This document shows positions 34,628-43,502 of a DNA stretch of 64,000 nucleotides, in pieces. The position numbers and the translations under genes are program-made. This DNA is from Verrucomicrobiaceae bacterium. GTDB taxonomy: Bacteria > Verrucomicrobiota > Verrucomicrobiia > Chthoniobacterales > Terrimicrobiaceae. The DNA is taken from the NCBI GenBank assembly GCA_007280915.1, contig QYQL01000004.1:1-64000 (forward strand). The letters run 5' to 3'. Positions within the stretch are counted from its first letter, which is position 1, and every line of letters starts with the position of its first letter. The notes beneath the pieces are model-generated. The model saw only the letters and a list, made by a program, of their open reading frames with translations. It did no database searches and was not told the origin of the DNA.

Positions 34628-36013
34628 TTATACGTGGAGGTGTTCTGTGTCGAAAATGATGGTCTGTCCGCTTTCGGCGGCCGGGTTGACCCAGTAGATC
34701 GGAGCTTCGGATTCGAGCGCGTGCCTGGCGTCGCAGTTCAGTTTCGCCTTTCCGCGGATGGCCTCGAAGAAGTTCTCAAGGTGCGGCTGGTGGGGCGGCT
34801 TGCTGAGGCCTCCCGGGAGTTCGTAGGTCTCCGGAGCGGCGGATTCGTAGGACGCAATGGCGTCTGAGGAGTCGGCGGCGGCCTTCGGGGCGGCGCTTCT
34901 TTTCAAGTAGCCCTGAGCGACGAGATGGTCCCAACTCGGCGCGGTTCCCGCCTCGCGGAAGATGTTCGTGTAGGCCGCGCGCTCGGAGATGTTGATCGTG
35001 CCGTCAATGCCCATGAAGGATTCAAAGTATCCGCCGCCGGCGCTGGTGGTGGTGAGCACCTGATAAAAGGCCCGTGCGCCGCCATCCGGGGTGGCGTAGT
35101 CGAAGATGCACATGACATTGTCAAAATGCTCGCGGTCCTTGAAATAGTTCCGTCCGCCCGAGGCCATCACCCGCCACGGCTGCATGCCGAAGAACCAGTT
35201 GAAGACGTCGATCTGGTGGGCGCCGAGGTCAGAGATCGGACCGCCGGAGAGATCCTTGTAGAACCTCCAGTTCAAAAACCGGTGCTGGAGTTCCTCAAGA
35301 GTGAGGTCTTTGCCCGGACGGCCGAACCCGTATTTCAGGAGCGTCTCCTTATCCGGCAGAATCGAGGCCTTCACCTGGATGTCCTGCGAGGAGCCGACCG
35401 CGCGGTTCCACTGGCCGTTTGCGTTGACGATCTGACCGCAGATTCTATGGCGGCGCAGAAGCTCGTTCAGCGTGAAAAGGTAGCGGGGATTGCTGCGGCG
35501 CTGGTGTCCGATCTGGCAGAGCTTTCCGGTGCGCTCCATGGCGGCGACCATCGCGCGGGCGTCGTCCAGCGTGTTCGACATCATCTTTTCGCAGTAGACG
35601 TTCTTTCCGGATTCGAGCGCCCAGACGGTGTGGCGGGAATGCCAGAAGTCCGGGGTCGCCACGATGACGGCGTCCAGATCCTTCTCCTTGGCGAGCATCT
35701 CCTCGGCGTCGGTGTAGCGGGCGGGCTGGTTGCCAAAGGCGTTCTTGATGCGAGAAAACGCGCCACCGACGCGGTTTTTCATGATGTCGCAGACCGCGTT
35801 GAAATGCAGTCCGGGAATATTTTTCACCGCGTTGAAGAGCACTTCGTGCTGCTTGCCGAGGCCGATGAATCCGACGTTGATTGCATCCGGGGCGGACTGG
35901 CCGGTTGCCGCACGGAGGATGGATGGCGCGCCGAGCACGAGGCCCGCGCCGACAAGGCCGCCCATCTTCAAAAAATCCCGGCGCGAGCCGGTTTGAGCCA
36001 AGCTGGGTTTCAT
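34628..36013 (-). CDS. Tat-exported Gfo/Idh/MocA-family oxidoreductase
   Basis: 461 residues from the ATG at 36013. The Tat signal SRRDFLKMGGLVGAGLVLG has twin arginines at residues 11-12. The Rossmann motif is NVGFIGLGKQHEVLF, the catalytic region VYCEKMMSNTLDDAR keeps the lysine although EKP reads EKM, and LGAHQIDVFNWFFG holds the family His. A PVC-type C-terminal domain ends in YWVNPAAESGQTI. It is predicted to act in the periplasm on a sugar derivative. It sits 8 bp after the DoxX-like gene and 2 bp before the discoidin gene. Confidence 0.9.
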   Translation of the reverse strand: MKPSLAQTGSRRDFLKMGGLVGAGLVLGAPSILRAATGQSAPDAINVGFIGLGKQHEVLFNAVKNIPGLHFNAVCDIMKNRVGGAFSRIKNAFGNQPARYTDAEEMLAKEKDLDAVIVATPDFWHSRHTVWALESGKNVYCEKMMSNTLDDARAMVAAMERTGKLCQIGHQRRSNPRYLFTLNELLRRHRICGQIVNANGQWNRAVGSSQDIQVKASILPDKETLLKYGFGRPGKDLTLEELQHRFLNWRFYKDLSGGPISDLGAHQIDVFNWFFGMQPWRVMASGGRNYFKDREHFDNVMCIFDYATPDGGARAFYQVLTTTSAGGGYFESFMGIDGTINISERAAYTNIFREAGTAPSWDHLVAQGYLKRSAAPKAAADSSDAIASYESAAPETYELPGGLSKPPHQPHLENFFEAIRGKAKLNCDARHALESEAPIYWVNPAAESGQTIIFDTEHLHV

Positions 36014-36021
36014 CGGAGGAG

Positions 36022-36564
36022 TTACCACTTGCGCCCGAGGAGCACGCACTTGTCTCGGTCGGAGTAAATCAGGGCCATGGCGATCAAGATAATATGGATT
36101 GCAAGCCACGCAACCCCGGCATCCTGCTTGAGCAGAATCAGGCCGAAGGTGAGGCTGGTATAAAGCAGCCCCATCGCAAACAGGGAGAGCCGGGGAAGAA
36201 TCCCGAGCAGGACCGTGATGCCAAGGATGATCAGCGCAGGGCCGAGCACTTTGTCGTAGATGTCCAGCGAGAAGCCTGGAAGGAGCGGTTCCGCCTTGAA
36301 CGCGGAGCGGAGCCCCTCGGGGATCCCGTGGTAATGCGAGAGCCCGTAAACTTTCTCCGAAGCGGATTCCGTGAGGCCGTAGCCGTTCGGCTTTCCGTCG
36401 ATCAGGACCGCCGCCTCGGAGGCTTTGCTCCCCGCAAATTTTTCAATCCCGGTCGCTAGGGCGCGCAACCCGAGCCAGATGCGGATGGTCAGGAGCCCGA
36501 GGGCCGGGCCGAGTGTTGAGGAGCAGCACGCTTTTGAGGAGGGAAGGGGGTCGTCTGAGTTCAT
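36022..36564 (-). CDS. DoxX-like membrane protein
   Basis: 180 residues from the ATG at 36564 (an in-frame ATG at 36600 would add 12 residues). Four hydrophobic helices are predicted: about 30-50 (LGLLTIRIWLGLRALATG), then LGPALIILGITVLLGIL, LSLFAMGLLYTSLTFGLILL and AWLAIHIILIAMALIYS. The GIEKFAGSK stretch after helix 1 fits the DoxX/TQO small subunit-like family (GxxKl). The loop between helices is long (about 65 residues). It is first in an operon with the Tat-Gfo/Idh and discoidin genes and may pass electrons for the exported oxidoreductase; that role is inference. Confidence 0.6.
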   Translation of the reverse strand: MNSDDPLPSSKACCSSTLGPALGLLTIRIWLGLRALATGIEKFAGSKASEAAVLIDGKPNGYGLTESASEKVYGLSHYHGIPEGLRSAFKAEPLLPGFSLDIYDKVLGPALIILGITVLLGILPRLSLFAMGLLYTSLTFGLILLKQDAGVAWLAIHIILIAMALIYSDRDKCVLLGRKW

Positions 36565-36591
36565 GATGAGAATCGGATTCGAGCAGAACAT

Positions 36592-36618
36592 TTTATACAA
36601 ATGCTGTCACGATTGCAA
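36592..36618 (-). promoter_or_regulatory. Possible promoter of the DoxX/Gfo/discoidin operon
   Basis: On the minus strand TTGCAA (36618-36613) is followed after 15 bp by TATAAA (36597-36592), giving a start near 36585, about 20 bases before the ATG at 36564. The spacing is short and the -35 is not consensus. The surrounding intergenic region 36565-36795 is strongly A/T-rich compared with the neighbourhood, consistent with a regulatory region. Confidence 0.35.
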
Positions 36619-36795
36619 TAGTTGTTTTTTTTCATTCAATCGATTTTACGGGCTGACAAGCAGAAAACAGCCGAGAAAAAACATTTCTAATCAATTTGAT
36701 ATGAATGAATAATAAAAAATGATAAAAATGTTTACAGTTTGTCATGGCCGGGTTTTTTTCATGAAAATCTTGGCGAATGCCGTCAAAATTTCCAT

Positions 36796-37665
36796 TCACT
36801 CCGTGTGATGTTCGCGCCGGTATTCCTTCGGGCTGGCCCCGGTGAGTTTGCGGAAGCGGAGGTTGAAATTGGAGAGGCTTTCAAAGCCGCTTGCGTAGGC
36901 GATTTTGGAGACGGGATGATCGGTCTCGATGAGGAGTCTGGATGCATGGCCGATGCGGACCTCGTTGATGAAGTCCGTGAGCGTGCGGCCGGTGACCCGC
37001 TTGAAATAGTGGCAGAATGCCGAGAGGCTCATCGCCGCCTCGCGCGCAATATCCTCGTGCCGGATGGGCGCCGCGAAATTTTCAAAGATGAACCGGTAGG
37101 CGCGGTTGATGCGTTCGCCGGCGAATGCGTCGAGCACCGGCAGGAACCCCGGACTTGAGAGGATGCGGGCCTCGTCCGATTCCATGAGCCGTTTGAAGAT
37201 GTTGAGGAGGGCGAGGACGCGGTCGAAGCCTTTGCCGGATGGCATGCCTGTCATGAGTTCCGCCACGGCGTCGCGTGTTTTTCCGGTGAATTGGAGCCCC
37301 CGCCGTGCGCGCAGGAGGAGGTTGCGGACGCCGGTCAACTCGGGGAGTCCTAGGAAGTCCGCTCCGAAGCATTCCTCGCGGAAATGCACGACCACCGCCT
37401 GCGATGGCGTCTTTTTTCCCTGTTCGCCGTTCCTCCAGAAGTGAGGCAGGTTCGAGCCGATAAGAACGAGATCCCCAGGAGAGAACGGCTCGATGCTGTC
37501 GCCGACGAACCTCCTCCCGCTGCTCTGAACGATGAGGGTGAGTTCACATTCGGGATGGAAATGCCAGGGGACTTTGAAGCGGGGCAGCGTGAATTCCTTC
37601 ACCGCGAATGAATACAGATCGCTCTTTGGGATCAATTCGAACCCGGCTTTGCTGGGGAGTTGCAC
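36796..37665 (-). CDS. AraC-family transcriptional regulator with cupin sensor
   Basis: 289 residues. The N-terminal half is a cupin-type sugar-sensing domain (WHFHPECELTLIVQSSGRRFVGDSIEPFSPGDLVLIGSNLPHFW). The C-terminal half has two helix-turn-helix motifs, APIRHEDIAREAAMSLSAFCHYFKRVTG and HPVSKIAYASGFESLSNFNLRFRKLTGASPKEYRRE. It lies between the DoxX operon and the divergent P450/UroD operon and could control either or both. Its own promoter shares the 135-bp region 37666-37800 with the plus-strand operon. Confidence 0.93.
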   Translation of the reverse strand: MQLPSKAGFELIPKSDLYSFAVKEFTLPRFKVPWHFHPECELTLIVQSSGRRFVGDSIEPFSPGDLVLIGSNLPHFWRNGEQGKKTPSQAVVVHFREECFGADFLGLPELTGVRNLLLRARRGLQFTGKTRDAVAELMTGMPSGKGFDRVLALLNIFKRLMESDEARILSSPGFLPVLDAFAGERINRAYRFIFENFAAPIRHEDIAREAAMSLSAFCHYFKRVTGRTLTDFINEVRIGHASRLLIETDHPVSKIAYASGFESLSNFNLRFRKLTGASPKEYRREHHTE

Positions 37666-37800
37666 GACCGTGGCAGGCTAATGACACCCGCCAGTCCGGG
37701 CAAGTCCGGTTCCGTCAATACAGCGGAAGTCTTTAGCCATGTAGGAGAAGACAGCGCGCCAGGTGTGTGTTAAGCAACGACGGCCAAAATAAAATCCAGA

Positions 37801-38631
37801 ATGAAACTAAAGCTCATCCGTCATCTTTGGGGAGTGGACCTGACACACGGTCTTCAACAGTATCTACCGCGCTGGCGCGAAGCCGGCTACGAGGCGATCG
37901 AGTCATCGATCCGCACCGTGCCCGATCGCGCCGAGTTGCTGCGCTTCCTCAATGAAAGCGGCTTCGAGTGGGTGCCGCAGATCTTCAGCCGCGACTTTGT
38001 GGCGGGCGGCTCGGTGGACGAGCATCTGGATTCGCTCCGGATCCAGATCGAGGAGTGCCTTGATCACGGGCCGATTTTCTTCAACGCTCACTCCGGCTAC
38101 GACAACTGGAGTCCCGCCGAGGCGGAGGAATTTTATGGCCGGATGCTCGACATGGAAAAGAAACTCGGCGTGCCGGTGGCACACGAAACGCACCGGTTGC
38201 GCTGGTTCGGCACTCCATGGCAGACCCGGCACATCCTGAAACTTTTTCCCGACCTGCGCCTGACCTGCGACTTCAGCCACTGGGTGTGTGTTTGCGAGCG
38301 TCTGCTGCCGGATTTGGATGAGACGATCGCGATGGCGGCACGGCAGTGCCTTCACCTTCACGCCCGCGTCGGGTTTGAGGAAGGACCACAGGTTCCGGAT
38401 CCCTCCGCGCCGGAATACGCCGTTCACCTGGCAGCGCACGAACGTTGGTGGGATGTCATCTGGCAGGCCCAGCGGGAGCGCGGGGTCGCCGAGTCGTTCC
38501 TGACGCCGGAGTTCGGTCCGCCGCCCTATATGCACACGCTGCCACACACGAATGTCCCCGTGGCGGATCTCGCCACAGTCTGCGACTGGATGGCTCGCCG
38601 GCAGGTCGGTCGCTTCGCTTCGATCAATTAG
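37801..38631 (+). CDS. Sugar phosphate isomerase/epimerase (AP endonuclease family 2 fold)
   Basis: 276 residues, cytoplasmic. The TIM-barrel xylose isomerase-like fold is indicated by YEAIESSIR, FFNAHSGYDNWSPAEAEEFYGRM, VPVAHETHRLRWFGTPWQ with a metal-binding Glu, TCDFSHWVCVCE, CLHLHARVGFEEGPQ and FLTPEFGPPPY with the second metal Glu. It probably isomerises or epimerises an unusual sugar. It is first in a five-gene plus-strand operon. The P450 gene starts four bases after its stop. Confidence 0.85.
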   Translation: MKLKLIRHLWGVDLTHGLQQYLPRWREAGYEAIESSIRTVPDRAELLRFLNESGFEWVPQIFSRDFVAGGSVDEHLDSLRIQIEECLDHGPIFFNAHSGYDNWSPAEAEEFYGRMLDMEKKLGVPVAHETHRLRWFGTPWQTRHILKLFPDLRLTCDFSHWVCVCERLLPDLDETIAMAARQCLHLHARVGFEEGPQVPDPSAPEYAVHLAAHERWWDVIWQAQRERGVAESFLTPEFGPPPYMHTLPHTNVPVADLATVCDWMARRQVGRFASIN

Positions 38632-38635
38632 CGCG

Positions 38636-39772
38636 ATGAATTCCGATCCCTTCCGCGAAGCACGGAATGACACCGGCATCCTGAAGTGTCCGTTTCACGG
38701 TGAGGAAATCCCCATGCTCCTGCGTCATGAGGACGTGCGACGTGCGGCGAAGGATTGGAAGACATTCAGCTCGGACGCGCCGTTCCGCGTGCCGATTCCC
38801 TCCGAGGAGGAGGTTCGCACGATGCGTCAGCTTCCGATCGAGACCGATCCTCCCGAACACACCGACTACAGGAAGATCACCGATCCGTTTTTTCAACGTC
38901 CGAAGGACCCCGCGTTCATCGCGAAAATCGAAGGCATGGTTGACGGGATGCTCGCGGATGCGATGGGCCGCGATTCGGTCGAGATCGTAAACGGGTTTGC
39001 GCTGCCGCTTCAATCCCGCGCGCTCACCCACCTTCTCAACGTGCCGGAATCCGAAGCGGAGACTTGGATCGGCTGGGGGATCCATGTTTTCAAGGTCACC
39101 GGAGGCGAATTCAAAAAAGGCAACGTGCTCGAGGATTACCTGCGTGGGCAGTTCGATCGCGCTGAAGCTGCTCCCGGGGAGGATTTTTTCAGTGTTCTCA
39201 CGCAGGCGACCTTTCGCGGCCGGCCGCTCACCTGCGAGGAGATGATGGGCTTTGCCAATCTCGCATTTGCCGGCGGACGCGACACGATCATCCACACGAT
39301 TTCCTGTGCGCTTGGATATCTGGCAGAGCATCCCGGGGAGCTGGAGTTTCTGCGCGGGGACCCGAAGCGGATCACCCACGCAAGCGAGGAATTTTTCCGC
39401 GTGTTCATGCCGCTCACCCACATCGGGCGCGTGTGCCCGGAGGAGACGGAGGTGAACGGCGTCACGGTCCGGGCCGGGGAGCGCGTTTCGCTCTGCTGGG
39501 CTTCCGCCAACATGGATGAGCGGGCCTTCGACGCTCCGGACGAAGTGCGGCTCGACCGCAAGCCCAACCCCCATCTGGCATTCGGCTTCGGCACGCACCT
39601 CTGCATGGGCGCGCCCCACGCGAGACTGATCCTCCGGACGCTTCTCCAGAAATGCACTGAACGGATCGCCCGCATCACCGTGCTCGAATCAAAGGAGCGT
39701 GTGGAAAGCGAGGCCAGTTACACGCGCACGCTGGGATACGAGTCGCTGACCGTCCGCCTGACGCCGCTTTGA
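38636..39772 (+). CDS. Soluble cytochrome P450
   Basis: 378 residues from the ATG at 38636. The haem thiolate is Cys323 in FGFGTHLCMGAPHARL. The I-helix reads LAFAGGRDTIIHTI, with the oxygen-activating acid/threonine pair, and the K-helix ExxR is EFFR in SEEFFRVFMP. DPPEHTDYRKITDPFF matches the helix-C region. There is no membrane anchor, so it is a bacterial class I type needing a ferredoxin and reductase, neither of which is encoded nearby. It is one of a very few P450s found with sugar isomerases, suggesting O-demethylation or hydroxylation of a sugar. Confidence 0.93.
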   Translation: MNSDPFREARNDTGILKCPFHGEEIPMLLRHEDVRRAAKDWKTFSSDAPFRVPIPSEEEVRTMRQLPIETDPPEHTDYRKITDPFFQRPKDPAFIAKIEGMVDGMLADAMGRDSVEIVNGFALPLQSRALTHLLNVPESEAETWIGWGIHVFKVTGGEFKKGNVLEDYLRGQFDRAEAAPGEDFFSVLTQATFRGRPLTCEEMMGFANLAFAGGRDTIIHTISCALGYLAEHPGELEFLRGDPKRITHASEEFFRVFMPLTHIGRVCPEETEVNGVTVRAGERVSLCWASANMDERAFDAPDEVRLDRKPNPHLAFGFGTHLCMGAPHARLILRTLLQKCTERIARITVLESKERVESEASYTRTLGYESLTVRLTPL

Positions 39773-39788
39773 AAAACCACAACAGAAT

Positions 39789-40799
39789 ATGAACTCAAGA
39801 GAACGTGTCTTCGCCCACTTGAAGGGGGAGCCGGTGGATCATCTGCCGCTGCTGCCCATCACCATGCAATTCGCCTGCCAGCAGATCGGCGCGAAATACC
39901 GGGACTACTGTACCGATTACCGGGTTCTAGTAAAAGGCCAGATCCATGTCGCGCGGGAATTCGGGCTGGATTACGTGAACACGATGTCCGATCCAGCGCG
40001 CGAGGCTGCGGACTGCGGTGCGGAGGTCGAATATTTTGAAGAGCAGCCGGTGGCGCTCATCGAGGACCGCGCGCTGCTGGCGGACAAGGCGCGCCTTGCC
40101 AGCTTGAAAATTCCCGACCCGTTGGGTGGCGGACGCATGCACAACGGCATTAAAGCGCTCGCACTCTTCAAGGAGCAGGTCGGCGGAGAAAAAATCATCG
40201 AGGGATGGGTCGAGGGACCGATCGCCGAGGCGGCCGACCTGCGCGGGATCAACACGCTCATGCTGGATTTTTATGACGACCCGGAATTCGTGCGCGACCT
40301 TTTCGCGTATGTCGTGGAGATGGAACTGCGGTTCGCCCGGGAGCAGGTGAATGCCGGGGCGGACATGATCGGGATCGGGGATGCCGCCGCTTCGCTGGTC
40401 GGGCCGGATATCTATGAGGAATTTGTCTGGCCGTATGAGAAGCAACTCGTCGATGGCATTCACGCGCTCGGCGTGCCGACGCGCCTGCACATCTGCGGGA
40501 ATACACGCCGCATCATCGGCGGAATGGGCCGGCTCGGCTGCTCCATCGTGGAAGTGGACTCGCTCACTCCGCTGGATCTCGCTCGTGCGGAAATGCCCTC
40601 ACAGATCATCCTGGGCAACCTCAACCCCGTGACCATCCTGCGCAATGGTAATCCGGAGATCGTCTCCGAAGCGGTGGCGCAGTGCCATCGCGATGCCGGC
40701 GGCCGGTTCATTGTCGGAGCCGGCTGCGAGGTTCCGCGCGACACTCCGCCGGCGAATCTCCACGCGCTTGGAAACTACGCACTGCACAACAGCCCGTGA
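39789..40799 (+). CDS. UroD/MtaA-family protein (methyltransferase-like)
   Basis: 336 residues in the uroporphyrinogen decarboxylase superfamily: MNSRERVFAHLKGEPVDHLPLLP at the N-terminus, YVNTMSDPAREAADCGAEVEY and GADMIGIGDAAASLVGPDIYEEFVWPYEK. A likely zinc site is H234-x-C236 (LHICGNTRRI) with C313 (GAGCEVPRDTPP). This is the pattern of the methylcobalamin:CoM methyltransferases MtaA/MtbA, rather than true HemE, whose catalytic Asp/Arg residues differ. It could transfer or accept methyl groups, but no corrinoid protein is present. It lies 16 bp after the P450. Confidence 0.8.
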   Translation: MNSRERVFAHLKGEPVDHLPLLPITMQFACQQIGAKYRDYCTDYRVLVKGQIHVAREFGLDYVNTMSDPAREAADCGAEVEYFEEQPVALIEDRALLADKARLASLKIPDPLGGGRMHNGIKALALFKEQVGGEKIIEGWVEGPIAEAADLRGINTLMLDFYDDPEFVRDLFAYVVEMELRFAREQVNAGADMIGIGDAAASLVGPDIYEEFVWPYEKQLVDGIHALGVPTRLHICGNTRRIIGGMGRLGCSIVEVDSLTPLDLARAEMPSQIILGNLNPVTILRNGNPEIVSEAVAQCHRDAGGRFIVGAGCEVPRDTPPANLHALGNYALHNSP

Positions 40800-40859
40800 C
40801 CGGGCTTGAAGTTCCATTGGACATCAAGCCGGGTAAAATGAGATTCATGCCTTGATTCC

Positions 40860-41672
40860 ATGACCGCCTCTTCCCGCCGCCTTGCCGTATGCAGTTGGTC
40901 GCTCCAGCCGACTGGCCCGCAGGATTTGCTCGCCAAGCTGGATGCGACCGGCATCCCGCGCCTTCAGATTGCGCTCGATCCCCTGCTCGAAGCCCCTGGT
41001 ATTTGGGAGGAAGTATTGCTTCGCGCGGATGGCGTGGAGATCGTCTCCGGGATGTTCGGCTGTGCGGGGGAGGATTACACGACGCTGGAATCGATCCGGC
41101 TCACGGGCGGGGTCGCGCCCGATGCGACATGGGAGAAAAACCTCGCTCACATCCGCGCTGCTGCAAAACTCGCCGTGGATCTGGGGCTGAAACTTGTCAC
41201 GTTCCACGCCGGGTTTCTCCCCCATGATGATTCGGATCCTGCCTTCGGCAAAATGCTCGGACGCCTTGAGACGGTGGCGGGGATTTTTTCGGATGCGGAA
41301 ATTCTCCTCGCCATGGAAACCGGTCAGGAGACCGCAGACTCCCTTGCGCTCTTGCTTCAAAGCCTGCCCGGGGTCGGGGTGAATTTTGATCCCGCGAATA
41401 TGATTCTTTACGACAAAGGGGATCCGATTGCGGCTGTGCGCACGCTCGGGCCATGGATCCGGCAGGTTCACATCAAGGATGCCATCCGGACCAAGGTGCC
41501 CGGCACATGGGGTGGGGAGGTCGCCGTCGGCAGCGGAGAGGTGGACTGGCCGGGATTTTTCCGGGCGCTTGAAGAGTTGAGCTTCACCGGAAATTATGTG
41601 ATCGAGCGCGAGGCCGGGACGCAGCGGATCGCAGACATACTCACCGCACGCGAACTTGTCTTGAACCACTGA
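40860..41672 (+). CDS. Sugar phosphate isomerase/epimerase (AP endonuclease family 2 fold)
   Basis: 270 residues. A xylose isomerase-like TIM barrel is indicated by LAVCSWSLQPTGPQDLLAKL, LGLKLVTFHAGFLPHDDSD, ILLAMETGQETADSL with a metal Glu, GVNFDPANMILYDKGDP with Asp, RQVHIKDAIRTKVPGTWGG with His, and GNYVIEREAG with the second Glu. This set of metal ligands is complete. It overlaps the downstream Gfo/Idh gene by one base (TGATG), a sign of coupling. The two genes likely catalyse successive steps on one sugar. Confidence 0.88.
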   Translation: MTASSRRLAVCSWSLQPTGPQDLLAKLDATGIPRLQIALDPLLEAPGIWEEVLLRADGVEIVSGMFGCAGEDYTTLESIRLTGGVAPDATWEKNLAHIRAAAKLAVDLGLKLVTFHAGFLPHDDSDPAFGKMLGRLETVAGIFSDAEILLAMETGQETADSLALLLQSLPGVGVNFDPANMILYDKGDPIAAVRTLGPWIRQVHIKDAIRTKVPGTWGGEVAVGSGEVDWPGFFRALEELSFTGNYVIEREAGTQRIADILTARELVLNH

Positions 41673-42694
41673 TGTCCGCTCAATCCAACAAGCAGGTGAA
41701 CGTGGCCGTGGTCGGCCTGGGATTCATGGGAGTGACCCATCTCCGCGCGCATCTCGACAATCCGGCAGCCCGTGTCGTCGCCGTTTGCGATGCCACCCGC
41801 ATTCCGGTCGATGGAGTGATTCCCGGCGTCGCGGGCAACATCAAGAAGTCCGACGACATCCGCCTGGGTCCGGAGGTGAAAGTCTTTCGAGATCTCGCAG
41901 GGGTGCTTGCGGATCCGGAGGTGGAGATCGTGGACATTTGCACGCCGACCGCATTGCACCCTGAGCAGGCCATCGCCGCATTGCGGGCGGGTAAACATGT
42001 CCTCTGTGAAAAGCCGCTTGCCCGCACGTCCGCGGAGGCGATGGAAATCCTCAAGGTTGCGGCGGAATCCCCGGGCATGCTGATGCCCGCGATGTGCATG
42101 CGGTTCTGGCCCGGATGGGCCTGGCTTAAACAGGCGGTCGAGGAGGAATCCTTCGGCCGGGTCCTGGCTGCCAACTTCCGCCGCGTCTCAGAAATGGCCC
42201 CGTCCGCCCGCCAGGGATCGTATTCCGGCGGCGCGCTGTTCGACCTGCACATTCACGACAGCGACTTTGTCAACTTCCTCTTCGGACGTCCCGAGAGTGT
42301 TTTTTCGACCGGCGTCACCGGCCCGGCGGGCGATGTCAACCACGTCGTGACCCAATATCATTTTCCCGGCGGTCCGGTCGTCCATGCCGAGGGAAGCTGG
42401 CTCCTTGCCAAAGGCTTCAATATGGCCTACACGCTCCACTGCGAGCGGGCTACGCTGGACTTCGACCTGGCCCGCGGGGCGGATGCGCTGCACGTCACGG
42501 AAGAAGGATGCGAGCCCCGCATCGTGAAACCGGACGGGCCGGATGGCTACGGTGTGGAAACACGCTACTTTGTGGACTGCGTGACCAAAGGCCGCCCGCC
42601 GCAGATCGTCACCGCGCAGGATGGTGTGACCGCACTCCAGATCTGCGAGGCGGAGGAACAGTCCATTCGCACAGGAAAGCCGGCCGGAATTTGA
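41672..42694 (+). CDS. Gfo/Idh/MocA-family oxidoreductase
   Basis: 340 residues, cytoplasmic. NVAVVGLGFMGVTHLRAHL is the classic GxGxxG Rossmann motif. HVLCEKPLARTSAEAME carries the EKP lysine, and LFDLHIHDSDFVNFLFG holds the conserved Asp/His pair, so it has all key residues and should use NAD(P). It is probably an inositol- or sugar-type dehydrogenase or an epimerase-coupled oxidoreductase. It is last in the five-gene operon beginning at 37801. A 40-bp gap separates it from the convergent proB gene. Confidence 0.92.
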   Translation: MSAQSNKQVNVAVVGLGFMGVTHLRAHLDNPAARVVAVCDATRIPVDGVIPGVAGNIKKSDDIRLGPEVKVFRDLAGVLADPEVEIVDICTPTALHPEQAIAALRAGKHVLCEKPLARTSAEAMEILKVAAESPGMLMPAMCMRFWPGWAWLKQAVEEESFGRVLAANFRRVSEMAPSARQGSYSGGALFDLHIHDSDFVNFLFGRPESVFSTGVTGPAGDVNHVVTQYHFPGGPVVHAEGSWLLAKGFNMAYTLHCERATLDFDLARGADALHVTEEGCEPRIVKPDGPDGYGVETRYFVDCVTKGRPPQIVTAQDGVTALQICEAEEQSIRTGKPAGI

Positions 42695-42734
42695 TTCCGC
42701 CAGATCAATAAACCCTGTGACGGCTGCGCGCAGG

Positions 42735-43502
42735 TCAGCGCTTCTTTTTTGAGGGAACAGGGAATCTTGTTCCGACATCTTTTCCGGCGAGGGCGGCGGC
42801 GATCTGGCCGGGTTTGCGTCCGTCGAGGATGGTGCAGGGGATGCCGGAGGAGACGGCAAGCTTGACGGCTTCGAGTTTTGTTTTCATGCCGCCGACGGAT
42901 TCCTCGCCCTTGTCGGGGCGGACGAGCGAGGTGACGGCGGAGATGTCTTTGACTTCGGGAATGCGCGTGCCGGAGGCGTCCTGGAGCCCGTCGACGCTGG
43001 TGAGGACGATGAGGTGGTCGGCGCGGATGAGCTGGGCGACTTCAGCGGAGAGACGGTCGTTGTCACCGAAGCGGAGTTCCTCGACGGCGACGGAGTCGTT
43101 TTCGTTGATGATGGGGATGACGGAGCCTGAGGAGAGGAGGCGGTCGAGCGTATTTCTGGCGTTGGAGCGGTGCATCCGGCTGTCGATGTCGCCGTGAGTA
43201 AGAAGGAGCTGGGCGACGTGGAGGCGGTGGGTGCGGAACGAGGCGGCGTAAAGGCGCATGAGCTCGGGCTGTCCGGCGGCGGCGCAGGCCTGCTTGCCGG
43301 GGAGGTCGTCGGGCCGGCGGGCGAGGCCGAGGACGCGGACGCCGGCTGCGATGGCGGCGCTGCTGACGAGAATGCAGGAGATACCGTTTTTGCGGAGGGC
43401 GGCGACCTCGCGGGCGATGCGCCGGAATTGAGCGGTGTCGAGGGCGCGTCCGCCGGAGCGGGAGAGGACGCCGGTGCCGAGTTTGATGACGAGACGTTTC
43501 AT
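42735..43502 (-). CDS. proB: Glutamate 5-kinase, short form without PUA domain
   Basis: 255 residues. It phosphorylates glutamate in the first step of proline biosynthesis. KLGTGVLS is the N-terminal nucleotide/phosphate loop, then VSSAAIAAG, NARNTLDRLL, PIINENDSVAVEELRFGDNDRLSAEVA and GGMKTKLEAVKLAVSSGIPCTI follow, all typical of the amino acid kinase fold. The C-terminal PUA domain found in E. coli ProB (total about 367 residues) is absent. It starts at 43502, overlapping the holB stop by ATGA, so holB and proB are cotranscribed. Confidence 0.93.
   Translation of the reverse strand: MKRLVIKLGTGVLSRSGGRALDTAQFRRIAREVAALRKNGISCILVSSAAIAAGVRVLGLARRPDDLPGKQACAAAGQPELMRLYAASFRTHRLHVAQLLLTHGDIDSRMHRSNARNTLDRLLSSGSVIPIINENDSVAVEELRFGDNDRLSAEVAQLIRADHLIVLTSVDGLQDASGTRIPEVKDISAVTSLVRPDKGEESVGGMKTKLEAVKLAVSSGIPCTILDGRKPGQIAAALAGKDVGTRFPVPSKKKR

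Noticed and set aside
39789-40799. HemE (uroporphyrinogen decarboxylase) for haem synthesis
   Set aside because: The His-x-Cys...Cys site and context fit the MtaA/MtbA branch better, and no other haem gene is near; the presence of a P450 nearby is not evidence for haem synthesis.
42735-43502. Truncated proB pseudogene
   Set aside because: The kinase domain is complete with all motifs; only the optional PUA domain is absent, as in many bacteria.
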